A stretch of 64,000 bases of DNA, taken from NCBI GenBank assembly GCA_035772405.1, contig JAYKKM010000145.1, positions 1,145,001 to 1,209,000 of the forward strand. Reading direction: 5' to 3'. The notes below the pieces were generated by a model, which searched no databases, had not been told where the DNA came from, and was given only the letters and a program-made list of their open reading frames with translations. Shown in pieces: positions 61,932 through 64,000 of the stretch. The translations under genes and the position numbers were made by a program. Numbering within the stretch: the stretch's first letter is position 1; every line of letters starts with the position of its first letter. Source of the stretch: Chrysogorgia sp. JL179-B06. Lineage: Eukaryota; Cnidaria; Anthozoa; Scleralcyonacea; Chrysogorgiidae.

Positions 61932-63228
61932 AGGTTGAACATAGACTGGGGCTATATTTTCTGGTTTCAGAAACTTGATTTTTGGACGTAAGCATTTAAA
62001 TTAATTGCATTAATTTGAATTGTTATCAAGAACATTCAATGAGCAAACGTTGTCCTAACTGAAGGCCTAAACATCAAAAAGTCTTTGAAATTACGAAAAG
62101 AATCTTCACCTGCACTGCGGTCTTAGCTTCATGTTATCATTGAACTAAGTTGTATCCCAACGCACATCTCATGCGCAGTCGAGATTACGAATTCTATATA
62201 TTTAATTTATACTCTATATAGTTATTGCAAAAATCTTGAATTTAAACTAGATCGATGCCTATAATAATACAGTTCCTTCCTGACCATAATGACACTAATT
62301 ATATACTTTACTAAATGCCTTGCGAACCACAATTAATGCCCTGAAATGTTTACTAGCGCATTAACATATTTCTTTGTCATCTTGAATGATCTGATAAACC
62401 AAAATTAATGACGTAGGTGATTATAACATTAACCTTTAGCTCCAAGATTTCAAGGTATTTTCAAAGAACATGTAAAATTTTCGTAAAATTGCTACATAAA
62501 CGTGTTGTACACTGTGTAGGTAGTGCAGAAATACAAATCGAATACTCTAAAAATGGGTGTACTGCCGAAATGGTGTGTAGAAGGTCGAACTTCCGAACAA
62601 AGGCCCTTCGTTAGAGTGAAACGTGAAATGACAAAGGGCCTTCACTGGAAACGTTAGACTCCTATACACACAATTTCGACACACCAACCTTTTGGAGTCT
62701 TCGCCGATTCAAATTGTCACAGATATATTCGAAAGGTTAATAGTAATTATTTATTTATGTGTTACCTTGGCCTTTATCATTTAAAAAAAGTAGAGTGCTG
62801 CGTAGGCAGTGTTTTGGATATATAGCAAAGTGAAAAGGTGGTAAACTACCGAGATTTTAGCAACGAAATACTGAACGGAAATCAGCGTAAGACGAGATTG
62901 TATTTTGGTGGTAGTGAATGGTCATGGTATAGCCTTGTGCATGGTTGTGCAAACAATTGTTTATCGTCAGCTCTTTATCTGTTGACTCATGGCTTCCTGC
63001 CTTCAACTCGGATTTCCGATCTATTTTATTATTCCGATTTCTTTATTTGTCAGTTATAAAAAAACAACAAAGATATATTTTGCCTTTTGTATAAAAGAAC
63101 AATTTAGTACTTTATTTAAATTGACTTATAATTATTGGTTGAGTGTTTGCACATTTCCATGTATTGAATAAGAATGAAAGAAGCTTGGTTAAAAACGATC
63201 AGATTATATCAATTATATTCTCACTGTG
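61932..63228. other. Gene-free stretch with repeat scraps
   Basis: 62155-62195 holds a degraded end of the GTCGACATTACGAACTGGC family. 62564-62680 has a loose inverted repeat (GGCCCTTCG / AAGGGCC). 62791-62870 matches 29327-29400. No gene was recognised. Confidence 0.45.
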
Positions 63229-63415
63229 CAGAGGTGCGCCACACAATCGGGTACACCTGCATATTCAACAACCTGTTTCAATTGATATCGAAGCCGTATC
63301 AGCGGAACTACAACAACCACCTACACAATCAGACCCACTTGTACCAGTTAACGGTTACGCACCTCTTCAACTAAACAACTTCCTCCGCCTCGCACTATTT
63401 GGGGTATTACCTTAA
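63229..63415 (+). CDS. Candidate terminal exon of an unknown gene (weak)
   Basis: After an acceptor-like TCACTGTGCAG the frame reads GAPHNRVHLHIQQPVSIDIE, AVSAELQQPPTQSDPLVPVN, GYAPLQLNNFLRLALFGVLP and stops. The composition looks protein-like, but no family was recognised and no partner exon was found, so this may be chance. Confidence 0.2.
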
Positions 63416-64000
63416 CCTTGTTGTTTCCCCTAAATGTCCTAAAGAATCTCGCATATTACATGTGTATTATGCCTTCTCAGCTTGTTCTCGTTCTGCACTC
63501 GCATATACGAGCCATGTTAGAAACGGCTCGTTCTTTACACTGAATACCCGAAAGACGGGTGATCTTGGGACTCGTTCATGTATTCCCGATGACTGAGTTC
63601 TCGTGTTCGGCTGCTTTTGTGCTCCTGTTTATACTATTGTTTTCGACCATTGATTCGCCAACTTACTTCTAGTGAGCTCGTGCAGATACGTTCAAGGCGC
63701 CATGTTGGGTGGCAACTCCAGTAAAAATTCTTGTTTATAAACATGTGCCACCTAACATGGGAATATGCGCTAGAGCTCTAACGTATTCTACTTTGTATCG
63801 TATTCTAGTTTCTCTTCGGGCTTCTGATCATCGAGAGGGGCACTCTTATAGTACGCCTGTACTGTCTATGATGGAGTTCTCGTGTTTAGATGCTTTTTGG
63901 CGACATACTTTACTCGGGATAGCTATCTATATTTGCCACTGTAGCCATTACTGTTTCGTAGGCACAAATATTGTCGTAATTTCACGATAAAATTCCAGGT
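63416..64000. other. End of window, no feature recognised
   Basis: Only short repeats are seen (GAGTTCTCGTGTT occurs near 63595 and 63873). Confidence 0.4.

Overview
This is a eukaryotic, almost certainly metazoan, window. It is AT-rich and intron-bearing, and most of it is mobile-element debris. The retroelements (Penelope-like elements with GIY-YIG endonucleases, a Ty3/gypsy relic), a Polinton/Maverick-type element and many small inverted-repeat transposons resemble those of cnidarians and other marine invertebrates. The exact organism cannot be fixed from the sequence.

The one clear host gene is a plus-strand orthologue of ASZ1/GASZ, a germline piRNA-pathway protein with ankyrin repeats, a SAM domain and a C-terminal mitochondrial membrane anchor. 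Thirteen exons between 14462 and 50200 give 443 residues. All twelve intron phases agree and every junction has GT/AG sites. The first exon or exons, with the start codon, were not found. Its introns hold nearly every other feature from 14.6 to 50 kb.

Layout. 1-5.05 kb: head-to-tail and head-to-head Penelope-like element (PLE) pieces whose terminal repeats carry hammerhead-ribozyme-like motifs, a DUF3504/Crypton-like fragment, and long (TA)n tracts. 5.05-14.58 kb: a decayed minus-strand gypsy element. Part of it, with 1.1 kb beyond it and the first recovered ASZ1 exon, has been tandemly duplicated (units start at 7977 and 11071). 17.46-23.04 kb, in ASZ1 intron 2: a 5.58-kb element with near-identical 250-bp inverted termini and a 6-bp target duplication CGGAAA. 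It encodes an A32-type packaging ATPase, a pX-like small protein, an acidic zinc-ribbon protein and a frameshifted Cys/His protein, but no polymerase, integrase or capsid gene. 23-50 kb: ASZ1 exons separated by foldback elements, a 2.7-kb inverted repeat, a Neptune-like PLE, nested DNA transposons and minisatellites, one of which supplies a splice acceptor. 50.4-52.1 kb: a nested transposon stack with a tRNA-like sequence inside a foldback. 52.1-58.7 kb: a satellite of about 95 copies of a 69-bp monomer with large higher-order duplications and a hairpin in some variants. 58.7-64 kb: minisatellite, MITEs and largely featureless DNA, with one weak candidate exon near 63.2 kb.

The genes do not form an operon-like system. 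ASZ1 is the host gene, and a defence-pathway gene here carries the kind of elements its pathway silences. The Polinton-like element is the only other module with intact coding potential. Its genes are divergently arranged around a hexanucleotide repeat and end in mirrored 3' flanks.
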